Counted from the first letter of the stretch, positions 22,157-31,312 are shown. The stretch: DNA of 64,000 bases from Mycolicibacterium duvalii (GCF_010726645.1 NZ_AP022563.1:1922001-1986000); one strand, 5' to 3'. Notes: generated by a model from the letters alone, not told the origin. Numbers and translations are program-made.

Positions 22157-22962
22157 TGCTGCGCCGGGCAGCACGGAACGTGACGGTCGGGTTGCCGGCC
22201 TGGATCTACGTTCCCGCCGCCGCGGGTGCGCTGTTCGTGATCTTGCCTCTGGTGGCCATCATCGGGCGCATCGACTGGGCGCATTTCGTCCCGCTGGTCA
22301 CGTCGGAGTCCTCGCGTACGGCGCTCGTGCTGAGTCTCAAGACCGCGACGGCCAGCACAGGTGTGTGCGTGCTGCTCGGGGTGCCCATGGCGATCGCCCT
22401 GGCGCGCAGCCCAGTCCGCGTGGTCACGATGCTGCGGCCGGTGATCCTGTTGCCGCTGGTGCTGCCTCCGGTCGTCGGCGGTATCGCATTGCTCTATACC
22501 TTCGGCCGGCAAGGGCTGCTCGGTCGCGAGTTGGACCTGCTCGGGATCCCGATCGCGTTCACCACTGCCGCGGTGGTGATCGCACAGTCATTTGTGTCGC
22601 TGCCGTTCCTTGTCGTCAGCCTCGAAGGGGCGCTGCGCTCGGCGGGATCCCACTACGAACAGGTCGCTGCCACCCTCGGCGCCCGGCCGACCACCGTGCT
22701 GCGCACGGTGACGCTGCCGCTGGTGCTGCCCGGGTTGGCCTCCGGAGCCGTACTGGCCTTCGCGCGCTCGCTCGGGGAGTTCGGCGCGACGCTGACCTTC
22801 GCCGGTTCCCTGCAGGGCGTCACCAGGACACTGCCGCTGGAGATCTATCTGCAGCGCGAGACCGACGCCGATGCGGCGGTCGCGCTGTCGGTCCTGCTCA
22901 TCGCGGTCGCGGCGATCGTGGTGCTCGCCGCCGGTGGCCGACGGCTGCGAGGCACGCTATGA
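22156..22962 (+). CDS. modB: Molybdate ABC transporter permease
   Basis: A 268-residue membrane permease with about six hydrophobic segments. The EAA loop is [22 protein letters not shown], and the [15 protein letters not shown] stretch before it in the fold is typical of ModB and sulfate permeases. The ATG at 22156 follows directly from the modA stop (TGATG), and the gene ends in ATGA overlap with modC (22959-22962). The tight coupling means equimolar synthesis of the transporter parts. Confidence 0.95.
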   Translation: MLRRAARNVTVGLPAWIYVPAAAGALFVILPLVAIIGRIDWAHFVPLVTSESSRTALVLSLKTATASTGVCVLLGVPMAIALARSPVRVVTMLRPVILLPLVLPPVVGGIALLYTFGRQGLLGRELDLLGIPIAFTTAAVVIAQSFVSLPFLVVSLEGALRSAGSHYEQVAATLGARPTTVLRTVTLPLVLPGLASGAVLAFARSLGEFGATLTFAGSLQGVTRTLPLEIYLQRETDADAAVALSVLLIAVAAIVVLAAGGRRLRGTL

Positions 22963-24077
22963 GCGCACTGCACGTGCGGGCGGGCGTGGCCCGACGCGGC
23001 CTCGATGTCGACGTCACGGTCGGCGACGGTGAGGTCCTGGCCGTGCTGGGGCCCAATGGTGCCGGTAAATCCACTCTGCTGCAGGTGATCTCGGGTCTAC
23101 TTCGACCTGACTGGGGTCGCGTGACGCTGGGTTCGGAGGTGCTCACCGACACCGCTACGCGGACCTTCGTCCCGGTGCACGCCCGCGGCGTGGCCACGCT
23201 GTCCCAGCAGCCGTTGCTGTTCCCGCACATGACTGTGCTCCGCAACGTGGAATACGGGCCGCGGTGCGCCGGGCAATCCCGACGCGCCGCATCGCAGGCC
23301 GCACGGGGATGGCTCGATGAGGTCGGCGCCGCCGAGCTGGCCGCACGCCGCCCGGATCAGCTCTCCGGCGGGCAGGCCCAACGGGTCGCGCTGGCGCGCG
23401 CGCTCGCCACCGAACCCACGCTGCTGCTGCTCGACGAACCGCTGGCCGCGTTGGACGTGACGGGCGCGCCCGCCCTGCGCCGCCTGCTGCGTAGGGTGCT
23501 GCGCGACCAACGCCGCACCGCGGTCATCGTCACCCACGATGTGGTCGACGCATTGGCCATCGCAGACTCCGCCGTCGTCATCGACGGGGGCGCTGTCGTC
23601 GAAAGCGGACCGGTTCGTCGGGTCCTCACCGTTCCGCGCAGCGACTTCGCGGCCCGGATGGCTGGGGTGAACCTGATCGCCGGAACCGTCACCGCTCCCG
23701 GGCGGATCACAACCGCGTGGAATCTCGCCCTCTCCGGCCGAGGTCAGGAAGAGACCGGCGTATCGGCGGTCGCGTTGTTCTCACCAAGCGCTGTCGCCGT
23801 CCACCTCGATCGGCCGACCGGCAGCCCGCGCAACGTCTTTCCGGTGACGATCAGCGACATCGACGTCCGGGGCAACGTGGTCCGCGTCCGCGGCGGCGAA
23901 CAGCCCGACGGTGGCACCGGGCCGGCGGCCGACATCACCGCCGCCGCCGCGGCCGATCTCGACCTGCATCCGGGTCAGACGGTGTACTTCGCGGTGAAGA
24001 CCCAAGAAGTCGAGCTGCACCGCACCGATTCGCAGGTTCGGCCGGGTCTTGATTCCGGCTCCCGCGATAGTGTGTGA
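22959..24077 (+). CDS. modC: Molybdate ABC transporter ATPase with C-terminal TOBE domain
   Basis: A 372-residue ATPase. Walker A is GPNGAGKST (near residue 33), signature [15 protein letters not shown], Walker [13 protein letters not shown], and VTHDVVDA as the H-loop. Residues about 290-355 form a TOBE/Mop domain ([20 protein letters not shown]) that binds molybdate and may inhibit transport. It overlaps modB by 4 bases. The isochorismatase-fold gene starts 4 bases after the modC stop at 24077, so it may be in the same transcript. Confidence 0.95.
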   Translation: MSALHVRAGVARRGLDVDVTVGDGEVLAVLGPNGAGKSTLLQVISGLLRPDWGRVTLGSEVLTDTATRTFVPVHARGVATLSQQPLLFPHMTVLRNVEYGPRCAGQSRRAASQAARGWLDEVGAAELAARRPDQLSGGQAQRVALARALATEPTLLLLDEPLAALDVTGAPALRRLLRRVLRDQRRTAVIVTHDVVDALAIADSAVVIDGGAVVESGPVRRVLTVPRSDFAARMAGVNLIAGTVTAPGRITTAWNLALSGRGQEETGVSAVALFSPSAVAVHLDRPTGSPRNVFPVTISDIDVRGNVVRVRGGEQPDGGTGPAADITAAAAADLDLHPGQTVYFAVKTQEVELHRTDSQVRPGLDSGSRDSV

Positions 24078-24081
24078 CCTC

Positions 24082-24735
24082 ATGCCGGCACCCAGTTTGA
24101 GCGAGCTTCTGACCCCCGCGACCACGGCCCTGGTCACCCAGGAATGCCAGCCGGGCGTAGTCGGCGAACTGGCGGGCTTGCCGATGCTCGCCGCCGAGGC
24201 GCGCAGGCAGGCGATCCCCAACATCGCGTCGTTGGCGGCCGCCGCGCGGGCGGCCGGGGTCACCGTGGTGCACTGCCTGATTCAGCGCCGCAGCGACGGA
24301 AGGGGATCGAACAGCAACGCACGGCTGTTCGCCGCCGGAAAGTCGATGAACGTCGACCTCACGCCGGGCAGCCGGGGGGCGTCGGTCCTGCCCGAACTCG
24401 AGCCGGCTGGGTCGGACTTGATTCTGACGCGGACCCACGGGCTCGGCCCCATGACCGGCACCGATCTCGACCCTGTGCTGCGCAACCTCGGCATCACCAC
24501 CATTGTGGGCGTGGGTGTTTCGGTGAACGTCGCGATCACGAACTTTGTCATGGACGCGGTCAACCGGAGCTACCAGTTCGTGCTTGCCCGCGATGCGGTG
24601 GCCGGCTATCCGCGCGAGTACGCCGAATCCGTGATCGACAACACGTTGGCATTGCTGGCCACCGTCACCACGACACGCGAGGTGATCAATGCGTGGCGAG
24701 CAGCCGGCATCGCCGACGCGCCCTCGGAGGCATAG
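24082..24735 (+). CDS. Isochorismatase-fold hydrolase homologue lacking the usual catalytic cysteine
   Basis: A 217-residue protein of the isochorismatase/cysteine hydrolase superfamily by length and layout. The normal triad is Asp-Lys-Cys. Here the first position reads ALVTQECQ (Glu where Asp is usual). The region that should hold Lys reads ILTRTHGLGPMTGTDL (Arg), and the segment that should hold Cys reads VSVNVAITNFVMDA, with Ala seven residues before the conserved Asp. If the alignment by eye is right, hydrolase activity of the usual type is not expected. ATG 24082 is preferred over 24049, which overlaps modC. The function is unknown. Confidence 0.75.
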   Translation: MPAPSLSELLTPATTALVTQECQPGVVGELAGLPMLAAEARRQAIPNIASLAAAARAAGVTVVHCLIQRRSDGRGSNSNARLFAAGKSMNVDLTPGSRGASVLPELEPAGSDLILTRTHGLGPMTGTDLDPVLRNLGITTIVGVGVSVNVAITNFVMDAVNRSYQFVLARDAVAGYPREYAESVIDNTLALLATVTTTREVINAWRAAGIADAPSEA

Positions 24736-24789
24736 CCGGGCCGGTAGATGGGTATCGGCGAAGTCGTAGCGTCGACAGAGGAGGTACTC

Positions 24790-24951
24790 GTGCAGGACTG
24801 CTCGGGAAGCGGACGTCGCGTCGAGGACGAGCCCAACGCGGCCGCGGCCACGTGCCCGGTGTGCGGACGGGAGGTTCCCGTGGACCCGAAGGAGACCGAC
24901 GAGGGCCTGCAGTTCGTGGTCGTGCCACACGAACGCGCTGTCGCCGGTTGA
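24790..24951 (+). CDS. Small CxxC protein (53 residues)
   Basis: A short protein starting at GTG 24790, six bases after GAGGAGG, a strong ribosome binding site. The central motif ATCPVCGREVPVD is a CxxC zinc-knuckle-like segment with an acidic N-terminus. No family name is assigned. An in-frame upstream start at 24748 lacks a ribosome binding site. It sits between the isochorismatase-like gene and the convergent methyltransferase, whose stop codon begins two bases on. Confidence 0.55.
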   Translation: MQDCSGSGRRVEDEPNAAAATCPVCGREVPVDPKETDEGLQFVVVPHERAVAG

Positions 24952-24952
24952 G

Positions 24953-25711
24953 TCAGGACGCGCGCAGCGCGTACAGCATGCCGACGACCGCTCCCTCGCC
25001 GAGGAGGGCGCCCATCCGCTCGGACTGCTGCTGCGAGGTCCTCCACGCCTCGGTGTCGGAATAGCGGTCGGCCACCTCAGCGTCGACCTTGTCCGCGCGA
25101 TCCTCCCAATCCTGCTGCTCTCCAGCGAGTTCCGCGGCGCACTGCTCGTCGTCGAGTGTCAAGCCCGCGGCGGCGAACAACTCGCGCAGCCCGTCGGCAG
25201 TCGGAAATGTGTTGCCCTCGGGCTGTTCGTCTGCCGCGATATCGCGGGTCGCGACGAACACCAGGAGGCCGATGCCGCCACCGGGCCGGACCACCCGCCG
25301 CAGCTCGGTCAGCAGCCCCAATTGATCCGGCATCGTGCACAGCACCCCCAACGACCACGCAGCGTCGAACGTGGCGTCGGCCAGCGGCAGTGCCGACCCG
25401 GAGGCCTGCACGACAGGTAGCCCGAACAGCCGGCGCGCGGCGCGGCAGGCACCGGCTTCGGGTTCGACCAGAACCGGGTGCACGGCGTTGGTATGCACGG
25501 CATAGGCGGCGGGCCCGCCCACCCCGGCACCGGAGTCGAGCAGGGCGCAGCCCGGCGAGAGGCCGAGACGATTGATCAGCCAGTCCAGGGCCTGGGGGCT
25601 ACCGCTGCCCCGACACGCCGCGGGAAGGTAATAGTCGGCCCCCAGCCGGGTGCACACCTGCGCGGTCCACTCGGCCACGGTGTCGAACTCGGCCGACATG
25701 GCATCGGTCAT
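24953..25711 (-). CDS. Class I SAM-dependent methyltransferase
   Basis: A 252-residue methyltransferase of the Rossmann type. Motif I is CALLDSGAGVGGPAAYA, followed by VHPVLVEPEAGACRAARRLFG (acidic end of strand 2) and ATFDAAWSLGVLCTMPD (motif with the post-I/strand 4 acidic residues). The substrate is unknown. The start at 25711 overlaps the stop of the MTHFR-like gene (ATGA), so the two are co-translated on the reverse strand. With an MTHFR-like partner next to it, involvement in C1 metabolism is plausible but not shown. Confidence 0.85.
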   Translation of the reverse strand: MTDAMSAEFDTVAEWTAQVCTRLGADYYLPAACRGSGSPQALDWLINRLGLSPGCALLDSGAGVGGPAAYAVHTNAVHPVLVEPEAGACRAARRLFGLPVVQASGSALPLADATFDAAWSLGVLCTMPDQLGLLTELRRVVRPGGGIGLLVFVATRDIAADEQPEGNTFPTADGLRELFAAAGLTLDDEQCAAELAGEQQDWEDRADKVDAEVADRYSDTEAWRTSQQQSERMGALLGEGAVVGMLYALRAS

Positions 25712-26721
25712 GCGCGGGCTCGGATCCGTGCGCCCACTTCGGCTTTGATCTCCGCACCGCGCCTGCTGCCCGAAGCGCTCGCCGAGCCCGACAGGTTGAC
25801 CCCGGCCACGCCGTCGATACTCAACAGAGCCTGCGCCTCGGCGACGGCGGCCTCGATGCCGGCTTCGATGGGATCGTCGGCGCTGAGAACCCGCTCGACG
25901 ACCCCTGCGTCGAGCTCCAGACCGGGAAGCCCCTGCAACACCGCCGCTGACACCGAATCGGTGAAGACGGCCACCGCGGCCAGCACGGGAATGGTCAGCC
26001 CGGCCGCACGGGCGGCGGCCATGAACTGCGCCACCGTCGATGGCGAGGTGACGTGGTTCAAGACTGCGACGCGGGCCCCGGCGTGCTGCTTTGCCACCAG
26101 CCGCACCGGGCGGCGGTCTACCGGTGGGGCGGTCGGGGTTTCGGGAACCGCTGCCGTCATACCGAATTCGGTGGCCATCGCGACGAGACGGGGCCCGTCC
26201 AGGTCGAAACTCTGGGTGACGTCGGGACGCACGTCGTAGCCGCGGCCGTCACCGGTCACACACAGCACCGTGTCCACTCCCAGGTAGGCCAGGCCGCGCA
26301 GCTCCTGTTCGAGCACGACGCGGTTGCGATCACGGCACGACAACGAGATCCACGGCAGCGCGCCGCTGTCCATGATCAACCGACTCAGCAGAGTCGGCGG
26401 GAAATCGGGTCGGTTCTGGTGCTCACCGACCAGGACGGCGTCGCAGGTCGGTGCGAGCAGCGCGGCGACCAAGCCGGCGTCGTGGGCGTCGAACGGTGTA
26501 CAGCTGAAGTCCGCGAGCACCAGCGGTGGGTCGGCGAGCGGGCCCGGGTGTGAAGCGGTGTCCGGCCACAACACGACGTCGGGGAAAGCGCATGGCCCGG
26601 AACGCATCTCGCACTGCCCGTCGGCCCGCACTCCGCCGCACGGACCGTAGTGCATCCGTTTGGGACAGTCGACAGTCACATCTGCTTCTTTCACGCCCGA
26701 CCCGGAAGGCAAACATCTCAT
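25708..26721 (-). CDS. Methylenetetrahydrofolate reductase-like protein with N-terminal MTHFR_C-type Cys domain
   Basis: A 337-residue protein. The N-terminus has CPKRMHYGPCGG followed by CEMRSGPCAF, the cysteine pattern of the MTHFR C-terminal (PF12225-type) zinc domain, here placed at the front. The rest is a TIM-barrel with SLSCRDRNRVVLEQEL and VLCVTGDGRGYDV, typical of MTHFR. Start: ATG 26721, with GTG 26694 as a shorter alternative; neither has a clear ribosome binding site. It follows the formate/nitrite channel gene by 6 bases and overlaps the methyltransferase by 4. The domain order differs from standard MetF, so the exact reaction is uncertain. Confidence 0.8.
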   Translation of the reverse strand: MRCLPSGSGVKEADVTVDCPKRMHYGPCGGVRADGQCEMRSGPCAFPDVVLWPDTASHPGPLADPPLVLADFSCTPFDAHDAGLVAALLAPTCDAVLVGEHQNRPDFPPTLLSRLIMDSGALPWISLSCRDRNRVVLEQELRGLAYLGVDTVLCVTGDGRGYDVRPDVTQSFDLDGPRLVAMATEFGMTAAVPETPTAPPVDRRPVRLVAKQHAGARVAVLNHVTSPSTVAQFMAAARAAGLTIPVLAAVAVFTDSVSAAVLQGLPGLELDAGVVERVLSADDPIEAGIEAAVAEAQALLSIDGVAGVNLSGSASASGSRRGAEIKAEVGARIRARA

Positions 26722-26727
26722 GAGAGA

Positions 26728-27546
26728 TCAGGACCGCTCGGCGTCGACCCGTTCCTCCTGCAGGCGGTCCTTGCTGCGGATCAGGCGCAACAGCGTCACC
26801 AGGCCGAGACCGCCGATGAGGTTGCCCACGACGGTGTAGGCGAACCAGCCCAGCCAGTCGAGGTAGCCGAACGGGGTCCCGCCGCTGAGCAGGGCGCCGA
26901 AGATCAGCAGGGAGTCCAGAATGGAATGGAACAGCTGCAGGCCGGCCAGCAGGAACGCACCGGCCACCGCGGCGGCGATCTTGCCCGGCACCGAATCGGT
27001 GCCGTGCTGCATCCGGGTCATCAAGGTGATGACCATCCCGCCGAGAACCGCCAACGCCATCGTCTCGGCGCTCAGCGGAGCGGTGACGAAGTGCGTCGCT
27101 GACTCGATGGTCTGGGCCCGCAGCTTCGGGAACGCCGTGACGATCAGCCACATGATCAGCCAGCCGCCGATCAGGTTGGCCACCAGCGTGCCGGCCCACA
27201 GCTTCAGCAACTGCGCGACACTGGCGCGTTTGGCCGCCACCGTGGTGACCGGGACGAGGAACCCCTCGGTGAACAGCTCGCTGCGACCGAGCAGAAGAGC
27301 CAGGAAGCCCACGGAGAACGCCAGGCCCGCGAGCAGATGCTCACCGGTGGCGTGCAGCACCGCGAGGTAGGCCAGCACGCCCACGGCCACCTCGGTGCCG
27401 CCGAAGAAGCCGGTGACGAAGACCTCGCGCCAGCCGCGGTGCAGCCGCTGGGTGCCTTCGTCGATGATCCGCTGGAACGCGGCCTCCAGTTCGTCTTCGA
27501 TGGGGCTGTCGGACTCGCCCAGGTCACGCTGATTCGTGTCGCTCAT
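26728..27546 (-). CDS. Formate/nitrite transporter family channel
   Basis: A 272-residue FNT-family channel that passes small monovalent anions such as formate or nitrite. It has about six hydrophobic segments, an acidic N-terminus, the helix-breaking region LLLGRSELFTEGFLVPV that corresponds to the FKNE-type loop of FocA/NirC, and a histidine in LQLFHSILDSLLIFG at the position of the central channel His. ATG 27546 is the start. The gene is first of a three-gene reverse operon (channel, MTHFR-like, methyltransferase), hinting that the anion feeds one-carbon metabolism. Confidence 0.88.
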   Translation of the reverse strand: MSDTNQRDLGESDSPIEDELEAAFQRIIDEGTQRLHRGWREVFVTGFFGGTEVAVGVLAYLAVLHATGEHLLAGLAFSVGFLALLLGRSELFTEGFLVPVTTVAAKRASVAQLLKLWAGTLVANLIGGWLIMWLIVTAFPKLRAQTIESATHFVTAPLSAETMALAVLGGMVITLMTRMQHGTDSVPGKIAAAVAGAFLLAGLQLFHSILDSLLIFGALLSGGTPFGYLDWLGWFAYTVVGNLIGGLGLVTLLRLIRSKDRLQEERVDAERS

Positions 27547-27598
27547 GGTCAGAGTCCTTCGGATCGGTCAGACGCGGCGAGGAGTCTGGTTACCCAGC

Positions 27599-30154
27599 TC
27601 AGGCCATCACGACGCAGTCTTTGCCGCTGCGCTTGGCGTGATACATCAGGGTGTCCGCCTTACGGAGCAGCGTTCCCGCGTCGCACGCACCCCGCGAGGT
27701 CACCACACCGGCACTGACCGAGAGTCGGTCGTAGACCTCCCCGCCACTCAACGTGAAGGGCCTCCGCACCTGGGCGCGGATACGCTCGGCGAGGGCCTGC
27801 AATTCGGCGACATCGGGCAGTCCTGGGCACAGCACCGCGAACTCGTCCCCGCCCAGTCGGGCAGTGGTGTCCGTCGACCGAACCGCGGCTCTGATCCGTT
27901 CACCCACCTCGACGAGAACCTCGTCGCCTTCGGCGTGCCCCCAGGTGTCGTTGATCTCCTTGAACCCGTCGAGGTCCAGAGAGATCATGCCGACCCCCGA
28001 CGAAATCCCGGCATCGACCTCGGCGAGGGCGTGTTGGATCCGGTCGGTCAGCAGCGCCCGGTTGGCCAGCCCGGTCAGGGGATCGTGCGACGCCAGATGC
28101 ACCAGTTCAGCCTCGACCCGTTTGCGGCTGGTGATGTCCTCCACCAGGCATATTCCGTAGGGCTCCGATCCGTCGGGCGCGACCACCGACGCCGACACCG
28201 CACCCCACACCTCGGTGCCGTCCGCACGGCGGAAAGCCACGTCCCTCTCGAACCGCTGCCCGCCGCCCAGGGTCAACAGAGGGTCCAACCCGGTGTCCAC
28301 GCGGTCGGTTCCGTCGCCTGGAAGACCGAACACCGTCATCGTCAGCACGTCGTCGCCCGGACGGCCCAAGAAGTCGGCGAACGCCTGATTACAGCGCGTG
28401 ATGCGTCCCGGCGCCTCGGGTGCGATCGTGAACATGAACATGCCCATCGGCGCGGTGTCGAAAGCGAGCCGGAACTGCTCTTCGCTCGCGGCCAGCGCCT
28501 GCTCGGCGGCCTTGCGCTCGGTGATGTCAGTCGCGACGCCGATGAAGCCCTCGCAGCTGCCGTCCTCGCCGGTCATCTGGGAGATCGCGACGCTCACTGC
28601 GACGTGTGAGCCGTCCTTGCGGACGTAGGTCCATTCGCGCACCTCGGCCTGCTCGGGGGTGACGTTGTAGACGAAGACGTCGATGGGACGGACACCCAGC
28701 TCCTCTGCTCGGGCGCGAACCTCGGGTTGGTAGTGGAAGTTGAACGATTTGCGGCCCAGCACCTCTGCTTCGGTCCACCCCAGCATCCGTTCCGCGCCGT
28801 GGTTGAAGACGGTGATGTTGCCCCGGGGGTCGGTACCGATGATCGCCTGTTCGGACGCGGCATCGAGGACGCCGGCGAAGAGGTCGCGGGCTTCGCGCAG
28901 CGCCCGCGCATTCTCACGCTCGTCGGTCACATCGCGGAAGGCCATCACGTTCATCGTCATCTGGCGCGCCAGGAGGGCGGTCGTCAGCTCGACGACGCGG
29001 GAGCCGTCAGCGGCGATGACGACATCGCGAGGGGCGTTCGACGCTGGTGCCGCGGCAGCGAATCCGTCCGCTGATGATGCCGTTACGACATCCTCGACGA
29101 GGCCCGAGTCCGCCGCCCGCGCGTTCTGCAGCACGATGCTGCCCGTTCCGTCGACGACCACCACGCTGTCGTGGATGCTGTCGAGCACCGCGGTCAACAG
29201 CTCGGAGTCCTCGTCTGCCTTGTCCCGCGCGTGCTCGAGCTCGGTGATCAGGCGCGCGCGCGAGTCCCGATACAACGACAGGGTCAACACGATGAGGGTC
29301 AAGCTGGCGACCATCGCCTGGGCCAGCAGCGCGCGGGTTTGGATCTCGGGGACGATGAAGACCCCTTTGTTCGACAGTGTGGCGTAGATGATCCAGGCCC
29401 CGGCTGCGGTGAGGAACAGCGTGTTCAACGTCGTGCTGTACCGCAACGCCAACCACATCACGGGCACCAGCGCGAGGAAGGCCAGCGGGAGCCCCGTGTT
29501 CAGCAGCCAGAAGATCCAGAAGAAGATCGCGACGATGCCGACGGCGGCCAGCACCATCTCGAAGACAGCTGCCGCGGTGATGTGTGGGCGCGACCAGCTC
29601 ACGTCGCGCAGCCTCAGCCAGATCGCGACGCCGAGAAGGGCTGTCGCTCCGTTCCGCACCGCGAAGAGCCCGAACGTTTCCCACACCGTCGCGCTGGTGA
29701 CCACCACGAACCACCCGGCCGCCAAAACGGCCGCACAACAGGTGCCGACCGTCACTGCCGCCACCAGGCGCGCCAGGTCGGTGGGGTCACGCAGCACGAC
29801 GTCATCACGCCGGTAAGCCAGCAACTCGACGGTGACGACACTGAGTACGAGGTTGACGAGCACGAACCAGACGCTCAACGGGACCGAGGCACCCGTGGCG
29901 ATGTTGGTCGTGAAGGACACGACGCCGAGCAGCGCGACGTGCACCCCGCGTTTCCAGGCTCCGGACTGCCGCACCGAGAGCAACCAGATGACCCCGACCG
30001 CAGCCGCCGGCCAGGCCAGCGAGACCTCTCCGCCGGCCAGTCGCGTCGCGCGGCCCGCGGCCACGGCCAGTGCATAGGCAACCGGGAAGGCGACGAAGGT
30101 CATCGCGGAGCGCAGAGTTCGATCCACCACTTCCCCATTGCTCGAGGTACCCAT
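27599..30154 (-). CDS. Diguanylate cyclase, MASE1-PAS-PAS-PAS-GGDEF
   Basis: An 851-residue membrane-anchored protein. Residues about 15-310 are a MASE1-type sensor with around eight hydrophobic segments. Next come three PAS-type modules: a poorly matched one near 325-430, one around 440-560 (ending GFIGVATDITERKAAEQ) and one around 565-690 (ending GICLVEDITSRKRVEAEL). The GGDEF domain follows, with HDPLTGLANRALL and the active-site motif LGGDEFAV. RSTD lies five residues upstream of GGDEF, the spacing of the product-inhibition I-site. So the enzyme should make c-di-GMP and be feedback inhibited. No EAL domain is present. The ligand of the sensor is unknown. Confidence 0.93.
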   Translation of the reverse strand: MGTSSNGEVVDRTLRSAMTFVAFPVAYALAVAAGRATRLAGGEVSLAWPAAAVGVIWLLSVRQSGAWKRGVHVALLGVVSFTTNIATGASVPLSVWFVLVNLVLSVVTVELLAYRRDDVVLRDPTDLARLVAAVTVGTCCAAVLAAGWFVVVTSATVWETFGLFAVRNGATALLGVAIWLRLRDVSWSRPHITAAAVFEMVLAAVGIVAIFFWIFWLLNTGLPLAFLALVPVMWLALRYSTTLNTLFLTAAGAWIIYATLSNKGVFIVPEIQTRALLAQAMVASLTLIVLTLSLYRDSRARLITELEHARDKADEDSELLTAVLDSIHDSVVVVDGTGSIVLQNARAADSGLVEDVVTASSADGFAAAAPASNAPRDVVIAADGSRVVELTTALLARQMTMNVMAFRDVTDERENARALREARDLFAGVLDAASEQAIIGTDPRGNITVFNHGAERMLGWTEAEVLGRKSFNFHYQPEVRARAEELGVRPIDVFVYNVTPEQAEVREWTYVRKDGSHVAVSVAISQMTGEDGSCEGFIGVATDITERKAAEQALAASEEQFRLAFDTAPMGMFMFTIAPEAPGRITRCNQAFADFLGRPGDDVLTMTVFGLPGDGTDRVDTGLDPLLTLGGGQRFERDVAFRRADGTEVWGAVSASVVAPDGSEPYGICLVEDITSRKRVEAELVHLASHDPLTGLANRALLTDRIQHALAEVDAGISSGVGMISLDLDGFKEINDTWGHAEGDEVLVEVGERIRAAVRSTDTTARLGGDEFAVLCPGLPDVAELQALAERIRAQVRRPFTLSGGEVYDRLSVSAGVVTSRGACDAGTLLRKADTLMYHAKRSGKDCVVMA

Positions 30155-30352
30155 CGCTACCAGGATGCCGTGGCCGGTAGGTCATTGGTGAGCAAAACGG
30201 CAAGTAGTGACCTTTGACCTTTTTCGTCACTGGATACAGCCCGTCAGCAAATTGCCGCACACCGTAATCGGCGCGGCCTTGCGGCTACGTCATGCCGACA
30301 CGGAGGCACCGCAACGAGCTGGGATGTCGTTACTGACGCAAGACGAACGGGG
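30155..30352. promoter_or_regulatory. Upstream region of the cyclase gene with a palindrome and a direct repeat
   Basis: About 200 bases without a gene, between the cyclase start and tRNA-Val(CAC). It holds AGTGAC (30206-30211) and its inverted copy GTCACT (30226-30231) spaced by 14 bases, plus the tandem TGACCTT TGACCTT (30208-30221). These could be an operator for the leftward cyclase gene or a terminator for the tRNA; the sequence alone does not decide. Confidence 0.3.
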
Positions 30353-30424
30353 TGGTCCCGGCTGGGTTCGAACCAGCGACCTTCCGCGTGTGAGGCGGAC
30401 GCTCTCCCACTGAGCTACGAGACC
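30353..30424 (-). tRNA. tRNA-Val (anticodon CAC)
   Basis: The reverse strand folds into a full cloverleaf. The acceptor stem GGTCTCG pairs with CGGGACC, discriminator A, and no CCA is encoded. The D arm is AGCTCAGTGGGAGAGC, the anticodon stem TCCGC/GCGGA with loop CTCACAC (anticodon CAC), and the T arm contains GGTTCGAACC. It decodes GUG. Confidence 0.97.
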
Positions 30425-30618
30425 GGATCCGACGGGTCGGACGAGGCAGAAGACTAGCACGTGGGCCGGTCGCGGCTAGAATCCGCCGACCGATGTTTTC
30501 TGTCATCAGCGCTCCTACCTGCGATTTCCTCGATATGCTGCTCTCAGCGACACGTCGGGGATCTCGTTCGGCCAACCAGGGCAACGGATTTCGTTCGGTC
30601 ATCATCGAGGGGGCGACA

Positions 30619-31032
30619 GTGAGAACAGCGACCATGGCGATGGCCATGCTGGCGGGGGCCGCGATGCTGGCGGCTCCGGCCGCCGCGGCGGAGGTGGTGG
30701 GCTTCACCTCCCCCAGCGGCAACATCGGCTGTGTCCTGACCGACGACTCGGTGCGGTGCGACATCGCCGCGCGCGACTGGGCCCCGCCGCCGCGCCCGGC
30801 GAGCTGCCCGGACTTCACCGACTACGGGCAAGGCCTCACCCTGGGCCCGACGGGACCGGCAAACTTCGTGTGCGCCGGCGACACCGCGCTGAACAGTGGG
30901 CCCGCGCTACCCTACGGTCAGTATCAGGCCGGCGGTGGGATGAGCTGCAACAGTGAGCCGTCGGGCATCCGGTGCTCGAATTCCGACGGCCACGGCTTCA
31001 CGATCTCGCGCCAAGCCTACACCCTGTTCTGA
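30619..31032 (+). CDS. Secreted DUF6636-like protein
   Basis: A 137-residue exported protein. It starts at GTG 30619, seven bases after GAGGGGG. The signal peptide (MRTATMAMAMLAGAAMLAAPAAAA) is probably cleaved before EVVGF. The mature part begins VGFTSPSGNIGCVL and has cysteines in NIGC, VRCDIA, ASCPDF, FVCAGD, SCNSEP and IRCSNS (six), suggesting three disulfides. This pattern matches DUF6636-type mycobacterial secreted proteins of unknown function. A longer frame up to 30493 has no ribosome binding site and would bury the signal peptide. Confidence 0.82.
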   Translation: MRTATMAMAMLAGAAMLAAPAAAAEVVGFTSPSGNIGCVLTDDSVRCDIAARDWAPPPRPASCPDFTDYGQGLTLGPTGPANFVCAGDTALNSGPALPYGQYQAGGGMSCNSEPSGIRCSNSDGHGFTISRQAYTLF

Positions 31033-31127
31033 GTCGGTCGCAGCGCGGCGAGCAAGGGATTTGTGTACGCCTGTGCGCGTGGACTATCGTTCTGCTTCGC
31101 GACGGGCGACGATCTCGCCCGTGGCGC

Positions 31128-31200
31128 GCGGATGTAGCGCAGTTGGTAGCGCATCACCTTGCCAAGGTGAGGGTCGCGGGTTCGAATCCCGTCATCCGCT
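31128..31200 (+). tRNA. tRNA-Gly (anticodon GCC)
   Basis: Cloverleaf: acceptor GCGGATG with CATCCGC, discriminator T, D arm AGCGCAGTTGGTAGCGC, anticodon stem TCACC/GGTGA with loop TTGCCAA (anticodon GCC), T arm GCGGGTTCGAATCCCGT. CCA is not encoded. First of three tRNA genes on the plus strand. Confidence 0.97.
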
Positions 31201-31227
31201 CGAAGGTGCAGTGGCATCAACCCCAGC

Positions 31228-31298
31228 GGTGGAGTGGCCGAGTGGTGAGGCAACGGCCTGCAAAGCCGTGCACACGGGTTCGATTCCCGTCTCCACCT
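31228..31298 (+). tRNA. tRNA-Cys (anticodon GCA)
   Basis: Cloverleaf: acceptor GGTGGAG with CTCCACC, discriminator T, anticodon stem ACGGC/GCCGT with loop CTGCAAA (anticodon GCA), T arm ACGGGTTCGATTCCCGT. CCA is not encoded. It lies 27 bases after tRNA-Gly. Confidence 0.96.
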
Positions 31299-31312
31299 CC
31301 GATTATGTCCCG

